This document shows, piece after piece, positions 54,255 through 62,096 of a stretch of 64,000 nt of DNA. Each line of letters begins with the position of its first letter. The stretch's first letter is position 1. This DNA is from Streptomyces sp. C10-9-1. Lineage in GTDB: Bacteria; Actinomycetota; Actinomycetes; Streptomycetales; Streptomycetaceae. The stretch is from the NCBI RefSeq assembly GCF_024497955.1, contig NZ_JANHKP010000004.1, positions 1 to 64,000 of the forward strand. Reading direction: 5' to 3'. The notes below the pieces were generated by a model that was not told where the DNA came from, searched no databases, and saw only the letters and a list, made by a program, of their open reading frames with translations. The translations under genes and the position numbers were made by a program.

Positions 54255-56426
54255 CTAGTCCCTCCGTGCGGGCGGTCCCGCAAGCACTTCGGTGCCCGTC
54301 CCGTCCTCCGGCGCGGGGGGTACATAGGGCCTGATCTCGGGTGCGTCGATCGTTCCGTCCGGTGAGATCTTCGGCAGTCCCTTCTGCGGGGCGGGCAGCA
54401 GGGCGCGCTTGAGGTCCTGGTTGCCCTGTTCGTCCAGGCCGTACATGGCCTCGTAGATGTTGCGGACCGCCGGTCCGGAGGCGCCGGAGCCGGTGCCGCC
54501 CTGGGAGATCGTCATCACGATGGTGTAGTCGTCGGTGTAGGTCGCGAACCACGAGGTGGTCTGCTTGCCGTAGACCTGGGCGGTGCCGGTCTTGGCGCGC
54601 ATGGGGATCCTGTCCTGGGGCCAGCCGCCGAAGCGCCAGGAGGCGGTGCCGCCGGGGCCGACGACGGAGAGCAGGCCCTTGTCGAGGTCCTCGATGGTCT
54701 TCTTCCCTATCGGCAGCCTGCCGTGGGAGGTGGGCGGGATCTCGGTGATCTTCTTGCCGTCGGGGCTGATGACCGCCTTGCCGATGGTGGGGTCGTAGAG
54801 CGTGCCGCCGTTGCTGATGGCGGCGTAGGCGGTGGCCATCTGGATGGGGGTGACCAGGATGTCGCCCTGCCCGATGGAGAAGTTGATGCTGTCACCGGCC
54901 TTCAGCTGGTTGCCCTCCAGGCAGTTCTCGTAGGCGATCTGCTCGACGTAGGTGCCGCCCTTCTTGCCCTGCTTGCACCAGGCGTCCTTGTTGGCCGTCC
55001 AGAAGTCCTTCTTCCACTGGCGGTCCGGGATGCGGCCGGTGACCTCGTTGGGCAGGTCGATACCGGTCTCGGAGCCGAGCCCGAAGTCGTGGGCGGTCCG
55101 GTAGAACCAGTCGTGGGCGTCCTTCTTCGGCTTGATGCCGCCGTCGCGCTTCCACTCCTGGTGGCCGAGGGCGTAGAAGACGGTGTTGCAGGAGAACTTC
55201 AGGGCCTCGCCGAGGGTGATGGGGCCGTGGCCCTGGGACTCGAAGTTGGCGAAGCTGCGGCTGCCCAGGCTGTAGGAGCTGCTGCAGTTGTAGCGGTCGT
55301 TGAAGTCGTAGCCGGCCCGGACGGCGGCACTGGCCGACACCACCTTGAAGATGGAGCCGGGTGCCGCCTGGCCCTGGATGGCGCGGTTGAGCAGGGGGTA
55401 GTTGGAGTCCTTGCCGGTGAGCTTCGCGTAGTCCTTGGCGGAGATGCCCCCGACCCAGGAGTTGGGGTCGTAGTCCGGCTGGGAGGCCATCGCGATGACG
55501 CGCCCCGTCCTGGACTCCATCACCACGACGGCACCGGCGTCGGCCTCGTACGGGCGGCCCGTGATCTTGTCGACCTGCGTGCGGGCGGTCTTCATCGCCT
55601 CGTGGAGCTCGGCCTCGGCGACGGCCTGGACGCGGGCGTCGATGCTGGTCACCAGGTTGGAGCCGGGAACCCCCGGGTCGGACTCGGACTCCCCCATGAC
55701 CCGGCCGAGCTTGTCGACCTCGTAGGAGGTGACACCGGCCTGGCCGCGCAGCTCCTTGTCGTAGGTGCGCTCCAGGCCGGAGCGGCCGACCTGGTCGGAG
55801 CGCAGATAGGGCGAGTCGGTGTCCTTGGCCTTCTGGATCTCCTCGTCGGTGACGGGCGAGAGGTAGCCCAGCACCTGGGAGGTGCGGGCGTCGACGGGGG
55901 CGGGGTAGCGGCGCACGGCGGTGGGCTCGGCGGTGATGCCGGGGAAGTCCTCGGAACGCTCGCGGATCTGGAGGGCCTGCTGGGTGGTGGCCTCGTCGGT
56001 GACGGGGATCGGCTGGTAGGGGGAGCCGTTCCAGCAGGGCTGGGGCGTCTCGGCGTTGCAGAGCCGGACCTTGTCCATGACCTCCTTCGGCTCCATGCCG
56101 AGGACCCCCGCGAGGCGGGTGAGGACGGCCTCACCGTCGTCCTTCATCTTCATCAGCTCGGTGCGGGAGGCGGAGACCACGAGACGGGTCTCGTTGTCGG
56201 CCAGCGGCACACCGCGGGCGTCGAGGATGGCGCCGCGGACGGCGGGCTGGACGACCCTCTGCACATGGTTGCCGTTGGCCTCGTCGGCGTACTCGTCGCC
56301 GTTGCGGATCTGGAGGTACCAGAGCCGGCCCCCGAGGGTCAGCAGGAGGGAGACGACGAGGACCTGGATGATGACGAGCCGGGTCTGGACCCTGGGGGTC
56401 CGCCCGGTCTCCGGGATGTTGCTCAC
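54255..56426 (-). CDS. mrdA: class B penicillin-binding protein 2 (transpeptidase)
   Basis: Cross-links peptidoglycan with RodA in the elongation/spore-wall complex. The 723-residue product has one N-terminal membrane helix (LVIIQVLVVSLLLTLGG), the dimerisation module (residues 45-270), and the transpeptidase with SxxK at Ser358 (APGSIFKV), SCN (KFSCNTVF) and KTG at 612 (AKTGTAQ). A Pro-rich C-terminal tail follows. The order mreB-mreC-mreD-pbp2-rodA matches S. coelicolor. The ATG is 17 bases from the mreD stop. Confidence 0.95.
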   Translation of the reverse strand: MSNIPETGRTPRVQTRLVIIQVLVVSLLLTLGGRLWYLQIRNGDEYADEANGNHVQRVVQPAVRGAILDARGVPLADNETRLVVSASRTELMKMKDDGEAVLTRLAGVLGMEPKEVMDKVRLCNAETPQPCWNGSPYQPIPVTDEATTQQALQIRERSEDFPGITAEPTAVRRYPAPVDARTSQVLGYLSPVTDEEIQKAKDTDSPYLRSDQVGRSGLERTYDKELRGQAGVTSYEVDKLGRVMGESESDPGVPGSNLVTSIDARVQAVAEAELHEAMKTARTQVDKITGRPYEADAGAVVVMESRTGRVIAMASQPDYDPNSWVGGISAKDYAKLTGKDSNYPLLNRAIQGQAAPGSIFKVVSASAAVRAGYDFNDRYNCSSSYSLGSRSFANFESQGHGPITLGEALKFSCNTVFYALGHQEWKRDGGIKPKKDAHDWFYRTAHDFGLGSETGIDLPNEVTGRIPDRQWKKDFWTANKDAWCKQGKKGGTYVEQIAYENCLEGNQLKAGDSINFSIGQGDILVTPIQMATAYAAISNGGTLYDPTIGKAVISPDGKKITEIPPTSHGRLPIGKKTIEDLDKGLLSVVGPGGTASWRFGGWPQDRIPMRAKTGTAQVYGKQTTSWFATYTDDYTIVMTISQGGTGSGASGPAVRNIYEAMYGLDEQGNQDLKRALLPAPQKGLPKISPDGTIDAPEIRPYVPPAPEDGTGTEVLAGPPARRD

Positions 56427-56442
56427 GCTGCTGCCCCCTCGG

Positions 56443-57114
56443 TCACAGTCGCTTGACGCCCTTGATGCGGCCCGCCCTGGACGCCCGGGTCCTGGCGGCC
56501 TTGATCCTCAGCCCGCTGCGCTGGGCGCCGATCCGCAGGCCGGTTCCGGAGGACAGCCAGCCGGAGGCCACGTCGGAGCCGGTGGAGCCCTGCCCCTCGG
56601 CGAGCGGGTCGTTGTCGCTGCGTCTGGCCAGCCACATGATCAGCGGCACGGTGAAGGGCGCGAGGAGCAGGTCGTAGACGGCGGCGGTGAACAGCAGGCC
56701 GCCGAGCCCGACGTGCCGGGCCGCGGTGTCGCCGACGAGCGCTCCGACGCCCGCGTACAGGAGGGTGGAGCCCACGGCCGCGGCGACGACCACGAGCATG
56801 GGCCCGACCGCCGAACGGAGGGGCTGGCCGTTCTCCGGCCGGACCAGGCCGGCCAGGTAGCCGATCACGCAGAGCACCAGGGCGTAGCGTCCGGCGGCGT
56901 GGTCGGCGGGCGGGGCGAGGTCGGCGAGCAGGCCCGCCCCGAAGCCGATGAAGGCCCCGGCGACGTGGCCGTAGACCATCGCCAGTCCGAGGACGGTGAG
57001 CAGCAGCAGGTCGGGGACGGCTCCGGGCAGCTGGAGGCGGGCCAGGACGGTGACCTGGACGACGAGCGCGACCACGACCAGGGTCGTGGAGAGCAGCATC
57101 CGGTTGAAGCGCAT
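56443..57114 (-). CDS. mreD: rod shape-determining protein MreD
   Basis: A 223-residue membrane protein with about five helices (LLSTTLVVVALVVQVTVLA; VPDLLLLTVLGLAMVYGHVA; YALVLCVIGYLAGLV) and a basic cytoplasmic tail after residue 175. It links MreC to PBP2 and RodA. The long Arg/Lys-rich tail is larger than in most MreD proteins. It lies 18 bases after mreC. Confidence 0.93.
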   Translation of the reverse strand: MRFNRMLLSTTLVVVALVVQVTVLARLQLPGAVPDLLLLTVLGLAMVYGHVAGAFIGFGAGLLADLAPPADHAAGRYALVLCVIGYLAGLVRPENGQPLRSAVGPMLVVVAAAVGSTLLYAGVGALVGDTAARHVGLGGLLFTAAVYDLLLAPFTVPLIMWLARRSDNDPLAEGQGSTGSDVASGWLSSGTGLRIGAQRSGLRIKAARTRASRAGRIKGVKRL

Positions 57115-57132
57115 GGGTCGGATCAGCTCCTA

Positions 57133-58215
57133 CTACTCGTCGTCCTGGCCGTCGGGGGCGGTACCCCCGGGCGGATCGGCGCCGGTGCCGCCTGCTGCCT
57201 CCCCGGTGGCGGGGGGCTGCTCCGTGCCGTCGGGCAGCCGCCGCTCGGCGGCGCCCTGCGGGAGTTCGCCCTGCTCCTGTGCGCCGCCTTCGAGGGTGCC
57301 GTCCGCCCCCGGGGTGACGGTCACGGTGACGGTGGGCGTCGGCTTGGGCTTCGCGGGCCTGGGGGGCAGGACCATGTCGCGCGGGTCGGTGTCCGGTGCC
57401 TGGACGACCACGCCGACGATGTCGAGCTTGCTGAACGAGGCGTACGGGCGGACGTAGACGTTGCGGGTGAGGGCCCCGCCGGAGGGGTCCACGCGGACGA
57501 CCTCGCCGACCGGGACCCCCGGGACGAAGGGCTTGTTCGCCTGCGAGCCGAAGGTGACCAGCCGGTCGCCCTTCTTGACCTTGGCCTTGCCGTTGAGCAT
57601 CTGGACCAGCAGCGGCCGGTCGCCCTGGCCGGTGGCGAAGCCGAGTTCGCTGGTCTTCTCCATGCGGGTGCCGACGGTGAAGTCGGGGTCGTTGGCGAGG
57701 AGCACGGTGGACGTACGCGGGCCGACGGTGGTGACCCGGCCCACGAGCCCGTCGCCGTTGAGGACCGTCATGTCCCGGCGGATGCCGTCGTCGGAGCCGA
57801 TGTCGATGGTGACGGTCCAGGAGAAGCCCTGGGCCGCTCCTATGGCGACGACCTCGGCCCCCTTGACCCCGTACTGGCCGGTTGCCGCGGTGCGGATCAG
57901 CCCGTCGAGTTCGCGGAGCCTGCTGCGGTTGCGGTCGTCGCTGCCGAGGCGCTGCTTCAGTTCCGCGTTCTGCCGCTCCAGCTCGCTGATGCGGTCGTGG
58001 CGCTCGCCGGAGTCGCGGACCGCGCCGATGGCGTTCCCGATCGGGTCGACCGCGGCCGCCACCCCGCTCTCGACGGGTCCGAAGACGGTGGCCGCCGCCT
58101 GCCGGGCTCCGTCGACCGGGGACTCCTCGCCGCCGCGGATGTCCACCGTGATCAGAGCGAACGCGATGGCGATCAGCAGCACCAGGAGCAGCCGGCTCTC
58201 TCGTGTGTCCCTCAC
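57133..58215 (-). CDS. mreC: rod shape-determining protein MreC
   Basis: A 360-residue bitopic protein. A membrane helix (LLLVLLIAIAFALITVDI) is followed by a coiled coil (RISELERQNAELKQRL) and the paired beta-barrel domain (VVAIGAAQGFSWTVTIDIGS; GLVGRVTTVGPRTSTVLLAN). A Pro/Gln/Gly-rich tail comes after residue 290. I chose GTG 58215 since the conserved N-terminus starts RDTRESRLLL; the ribosome site is weak. A strong hairpin lies between mreB and this gene. Confidence 0.94.
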   Translation of the reverse strand: MRDTRESRLLLVLLIAIAFALITVDIRGGEESPVDGARQAAATVFGPVESGVAAAVDPIGNAIGAVRDSGERHDRISELERQNAELKQRLGSDDRNRSRLRELDGLIRTAATGQYGVKGAEVVAIGAAQGFSWTVTIDIGSDDGIRRDMTVLNGDGLVGRVTTVGPRTSTVLLANDPDFTVGTRMEKTSELGFATGQGDRPLLVQMLNGKAKVKKGDRLVTFGSQANKPFVPGVPVGEVVRVDPSGGALTRNVYVRPYASFSKLDIVGVVVQAPDTDPRDMVLPPRPAKPKPTPTVTVTVTPGADGTLEGGAQEQGELPQGAAERRLPDGTEQPPATGEAAGGTGADPPGGTAPDGQDDE

Positions 58216-58328
58216 GTGCGGCGGCCGTGCCTTCCTCGTCGGTATGGGGTGTCGGTGGTGCAGACGGTGCTGCGGACCGGCCGGGAGCGGGGCGCCCCCG
58301 GCCGGGGTCCGCTGCCCCGTACGGCGGA

Positions 58329-58354
58329 GGGTGCGCCCCGGGGGGGGCGCACCC
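58329..58354 (-). terminator. hairpin between mreB and mreC
   Basis: GGGTGCGCCCC pairs perfectly with GGGGCGCACCC around a four-base loop, 8 bases past the mreB stop. It could make mreB mostly monocistronic, with partial read-through into mreCD. Confidence 0.65.
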
Positions 58355-58361
58355 GTGACGC

Positions 58362-59393
58362 CTAACGACGCGGTTGTGCGTCCAGTACCTGCTGGAGCGC
58401 CTCGAACTCCTCGACGCACTTCCCGGAGCCGAGGGCCACGGAGTCGAGGGGGTCCTCGGCGATGTGGATCGGCATGCCGGTCTCGCGGCGCAGGCGCTCG
58501 TCGAGGCCCCGCAGCAGCGCCCCGCCGCCGGTGAGGACGATCCCGCGGTCCATGACGTCGCCGGAGAGCTCGGGCGGGCACTTGTCGAGCGTCGTCTTCA
58601 CGGCGTCGACGATGGCGTTGACGGGCTCCTCGATGGCCTTGCGGACCTCGGCCGCCGAGATGACGACCGTCTTGGGCAGCCCGGAGACCAGGTCGCGCCC
58701 GCGGATCTCGGTGTGCTCGTCCTTGTCCAGCTCGTACGCGGACCCGATGGTGATCTTGATGCTCTCGGCGGTGCGCTCACCGAGGAGGAGCGAGTACTCC
58801 TTCTTGATGTGCTGGATGATCGCGTTGTCGAGCTCGTCGCCCGCCACCCGGATGGACTGTGCCGTGACGATTCCTCCGAGGGAGATCACGGCGACCTCGG
58901 TGGTGCCGCCGCCGATGTCGACGACCATGTTGCCGGTGGCCTCGTGGACGGGCAGCCCGGAGCCGATGGCGGCGGCCATGGGCTCCTCGATGATGTGCAC
59001 CTGGCGTGCGCCCGCCTGGGTGGACGCCTCGATGACGGCACGGCGCTCGACACCGGTGATACCGGAGGGGACGCAGACCACGACCCGCGGCCGGGCGAGG
59101 TAGCGACGCTTGTGGATCTTGAGGATGAAGTAGCGGAGCATCCGCTCGGTGATCTCGAAGTCGGCGATCACGCCGTCCTTCAGAGGCCGGACGGCGACGA
59201 TATTGCCGGGCGTCCGGCCGATCATCTTCTTCGCTTCGGCTCCGACCGCGAGAATGCCGCCCGTGTTGGTGTTGATCGCGACGACGGACGGCTCGTTGAG
59301 AACGATCCCCCGGCCTCTGACGTACACCAGCGTGTTGGCGGTCCCGAGGTCGACAGCCATGTCACGGCCGATGAACGACATGTTGTTCCCCAT
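58362..59393 (-). CDS. mreB: rod shape-determining protein MreB (actin homologue)
   Basis: A 343-residue cytoskeletal ATPase. Actin-fold motifs are [14 protein letters not shown] (phosphate 1), [13 protein letters not shown] (phosphate 2), [14 protein letters not shown] (adenosine) and the connecting [13 protein letters not shown]. In Streptomyces, MreB acts in spore-wall formation, not vegetative growth. The first ATG (59393) is listed; an ATG four codons later has GGGGAAC before it and is the better ribosome site. The 270-base gap upstream holds its promoter(s) and the ndk hairpin. Confidence 0.97.
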   Translation of the reverse strand: MGNNMSFIGRDMAVDLGTANTLVYVRGRGIVLNEPSVVAINTNTGGILAVGAEAKKMIGRTPGNIVAVRPLKDGVIADFEITERMLRYFILKIHKRRYLARPRVVVCVPSGITGVERRAVIEASTQAGARQVHIIEEPMAAAIGSGLPVHEATGNMVVDIGGGTTEVAVISLGGIVTAQSIRVAGDELDNAIIQHIKKEYSLLLGERTAESIKITIGSAYELDKDEHTEIRGRDLVSGLPKTVVISAAEVRKAIEEPVNAIVDAVKTTLDKCPPELSGDVMDRGIVLTGGGALLRGLDERLRRETGMPIHIAEDPLDSVALGSGKCVEEFEALQQVLDAQPRR

Positions 59394-59577
59394 GAGGATG
59401 CGTCTGGCCTTCCCAAATCGAGCGTTGATGGCTAATCAGGATGGCGAGGTGGGTGCTGTGGCGTGGAGGCTTACATCGTAGTGCCGTAGGCACGGACACT
59501 GCGCGCTGGTCCACCTCTGTATGTGGTGACGATGCTTTGTAGCCATGCGTTCCCGCAATACCCGTGCGTAGACCTGA

Positions 59578-59602
59578 GGCGACCGAAATTCCTTCGGTCG
59601 CC
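59578..59602 (-). terminator. hairpin after ndk
   Basis: GGCGACCGAA pairs perfectly with TTCGGTCGCC around ATTCC. It lies about 60 bases beyond the ndk stop and separates ndk from mreB, whose promoter must lie between 59394 and here. Confidence 0.7.
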
Positions 59603-59661
59603 CCAAGTCAAGACCCCTGTATGGCTGATGCTTTGTCAGGAATTCCCCGACGCGGCGGGGC

Positions 59662-60072
59662 TCAGAGTTCCGGGAAGAACAGCTTCAGTTCCCGTGCGGC
59701 GGACTCCTCGGAGTCCGAGGCGTGGATCAGGTTCTCCCGGACGATGGTGCCGTAGTCGCCGCGGATGGATCCGGGGGCCGCCTCGATCGGGTCCGTGGGG
59801 CCCGCCAGCCGGCGTACGCCGTCGATCACCCGCTCGCCCTCCACCACCAGGGCCACGACCGGCCCGGAGGACATGAAGGCCACCAGCGGCTCGTAGAAGG
59901 GCTTGCCCTTGTGCTCGCCGTAGTGCTGCTCCAGGGTGGCCCCGTCGAGCTGGCGCAGTTCCAGCGCGGCGATGCTCCATCCGGCCTTGGCCTCGATGCG
60001 GCCGATGATCTCTCCGATCAGGCCCCGGCGAACGGCGTCGGGCTTGAGCAGGACGAGCGTGCGCTGGCTCAC
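59662..60072 (-). CDS. ndk: nucleoside-diphosphate kinase
   Basis: Transfers phosphate between nucleoside di- and triphosphates. The 136-residue product begins RTLVLLKPDAVRRGLIGEII. It has VEGERVIDGVRRLAGPTDP and GSIRGDYG, but where most kinases have the catalytic H in RNLIHASDSEESA it is intact (NLIHASD). Length is standard. It follows the DUF4233 gene by 94 bases in the folC-DUF4233-ndk transcript. Confidence 0.97.
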   Translation of the reverse strand: MSQRTLVLLKPDAVRRGLIGEIIGRIEAKAGWSIAALELRQLDGATLEQHYGEHKGKPFYEPLVAFMSSGPVVALVVEGERVIDGVRRLAGPTDPIEAAPGSIRGDYGTIVRENLIHASDSEESAARELKLFFPEL

Positions 60073-60166
60073 GGTGCGGGCTCCTTCATGTGCGGTGTCC
60101 AGGGCCTGCGGCCCGGCCTGGGGACGACAGGCACCCCCGAGGCTACAGGGCCGGGACCGACGCCGG

Positions 60167-60520
60167 TCACGCAGCGTCAGGCCCTGCCGAGGCCTCCTGG
60201 GCCCAGCGCGCCTTGGCCTCGTCGACCTTCCTGCCGAAGTGGACCGAGGCCCACCACAGCCCGGCGAACACGACGCCGAGGAAGAACATCGCGGGCACCA
60301 CGAAGCCGCCCGCGATCAGCGCGATCTGGAGCGCCCAGCCCAGCTGGACGCCGCCCGGTCGGGTGATCATGCCGCACAGCAGCAGGGACAGCAACATCCC
60401 GGCGCCGCAGACCGCCCAGACCGCGCCCATCGAGGCGCCGTCCGCCTTCATCGCCACCAGCCCGGCGAACCCGATCACGAAGAACTCGCCGATCAGCGTG
60501 GATGCACAGAGCGTACGCAT
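60167..60520 (-). CDS. DUF4233 membrane protein
   Basis: A 117-residue protein with about four helices (IGEFFVIGFAGLVAM; GAVWAVCGAGMLLSLLLCGM; LQIALIAGGFVVPAMFFLGV) and a short cytoplasmic end with FGRKVDEAKARW. This matches DUF4233, which is found beside folC in actinobacteria. It starts 5 bases after the folC stop, so it is coupled. The function is unknown. Confidence 0.9.
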   Translation of the reverse strand: MRTLCASTLIGEFFVIGFAGLVAMKADGASMGAVWAVCGAGMLLSLLLCGMITRPGGVQLGWALQIALIAGGFVVPAMFFLGVVFAGLWWASVHFGRKVDEAKARWAQEASAGPDAA

Positions 60521-60525
60521 CGGGG

Positions 60526-62022
60526 TCAGCCCCTCCCCAGCAGCAGCCGGGCCTCGCCGACCGTGATCACCGAGCCGGTCACCAGGACGCCCGCCCCGCT
60601 GAACTCCGACTCCTCCTCGGCGAGGGTGATAGCGGCCTCCAGCGCGTCGTCCAGCCTCGGCTCCACCACCACCCGCTCGTCGCCGAAGACCTCCACGGCC
60701 AGCGCGGCGAGCTCGTCGACGTCCATGGCCCGGTCCGTGGAGTTCCGGGTGACCACGATCTCCGCGAAGATCGGCTCGAAGGCCTCCAGCATCCCCCGGA
60801 CGTCCTTGTCACCGCTGGTGCCCACGACGCCGATCAGACGGGAGAAGCCGAAGGACTCGGTGATCCCCTCGGCGGTGGCCCGCGCCCCCGCGGGGTTGTG
60901 CGCGGCGTCCAGCACCACGGTGGGGCTCCGCCGCACGACCTCCAGCCGGCCCGGGGAGACCACGGAGGCGAAGGCCCGGCGGACGGTGTCGGCGTCCAGG
61001 GTGCGGGCGTGTTCGGCGCCGACACCGAAGAACGCCTCCACGGCGGCCAGGGCCACCACGGCGTTGTGGGCCTGGTGCGCGCCGTACAGGGGCAGGAAGA
61101 CCTGGTCGTACTCGCCGCCGAGCCCGCGCAGGGTCAGCAGCTGGCCGCCCACCGCGACCTCCCGGGAGACGATGCCGAACTCCATTCCCTCGCGGGCGAC
61201 CGTGGCGTCCACCTCGACGGCCTTCTTGAGCATCACCTGGGCGGCGTCCACCGGCTGCTGGGCCAGCACCACGGTGGCACCGGGCTTGACGATGCCCGCC
61301 TTCTCGCCGGCGATCTCCGCCGGGCTGGAGCCCAGGCGGTCGGTGTGGTCCAGGGAGATCGGCGTGACGACGGCGACGGAGCCGTCGACGACGTTGGTCG
61401 CGTCCCAGGTGCCGCCCATGCCGACCTCGACCACGGCCACGTCGACCGGGGCGTCGGCGAAGGCCGCGTAGGCCATGCCGGTGAGCACCTCGAAGAAGGA
61501 CAGCCGGTACTCCTGGGAGGAGTCCACCATCTCGACGTAGGGCCTGATGTCCCGGTAGGTCTCCACGAACCGCTCGGGCGCGATGGGCGCGCCGTCGAGG
61601 CTGATCCGCTCGGTGATCGACTGCACGTGCGGGGAGGTGTAGCGCCCGGTGCGCAGCTCGAAGGCGGCGAGCAGGGCCTCGATCATCCGCGCGGTGGAGG
61701 TCTTGCCGTTGGTGCCCGTGATGTGGAGGGAGGGGTAGGCCCGCTGGGGCTCGCCGAGCACGTCCATCAGTGCGGCGATACGGGAGACCGAGGGCTCCAG
61801 CTTGGTCTCGCCCCAGCGCGTCGCCAGTTCCGACTCGACCTCGCGCAGCGCCTTGTCGACCTCCGGGTCGGCGGGCCGGGCGGGCACCTGGTCGCTCTGC
61901 GGGGCTCCGGCCGTGGCGCGCAGGGTGCGGCTGCCGGCCTCGATCACCGCCAGGTCGGGGTCGCGGTCGGTCTCGGCGTCGACGATCTCGTCGAAGGGGT
62001 CGGGATGCTCACTCACGGGCAC
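60526..62022 (-). CDS. folC: bifunctional folylpolyglutamate synthase/dihydrofolate synthase
   Basis: Adds glutamate to dihydropteroate and to folates. The 498-residue Mur-ligase-like enzyme has the P-loop in HITGTNGKTSTARMIEALL, then YTSPHVQSITERI, VEVGMGGTWDATNVV, and the C-terminal-domain LDAAHNPAGARATAEGI. An acidic N-terminal extension of about 75 residues precedes the domain. The GTG at 62022 is listed; a GTG two codons later is an equal alternative. It leads the folC-DUF4233-ndk unit. Confidence 0.95.
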   Translation of the reverse strand: MPVSEHPDPFDEIVDAETDRDPDLAVIEAGSRTLRATAGAPQSDQVPARPADPEVDKALREVESELATRWGETKLEPSVSRIAALMDVLGEPQRAYPSLHITGTNGKTSTARMIEALLAAFELRTGRYTSPHVQSITERISLDGAPIAPERFVETYRDIRPYVEMVDSSQEYRLSFFEVLTGMAYAAFADAPVDVAVVEVGMGGTWDATNVVDGSVAVVTPISLDHTDRLGSSPAEIAGEKAGIVKPGATVVLAQQPVDAAQVMLKKAVEVDATVAREGMEFGIVSREVAVGGQLLTLRGLGGEYDQVFLPLYGAHQAHNAVVALAAVEAFFGVGAEHARTLDADTVRRAFASVVSPGRLEVVRRSPTVVLDAAHNPAGARATAEGITESFGFSRLIGVVGTSGDKDVRGMLEAFEPIFAEIVVTRNSTDRAMDVDELAALAVEVFGDERVVVEPRLDDALEAAITLAEEESEFSGAGVLVTGSVITVGEARLLLGRG

Positions 62023-62050
62023 CAGTCTACGGAGGAGCGGGGGCGGGGGC

Positions 62051-62081
62051 GGTGAGGCCCCGGGGGTCCCGGGGCCTCACC
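62051..62081 (-). terminator. 14-bp-arm hairpin after valS
   Basis: GGTGAGGCCCCGGG pairs perfectly with CCCGGGGCCTCACC around GGT, 16 bases beyond the valS stop and 29 bases before folC. Confidence 0.7.
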
Positions 62082-62096
62082 CGCCTGTGCGCCGCC

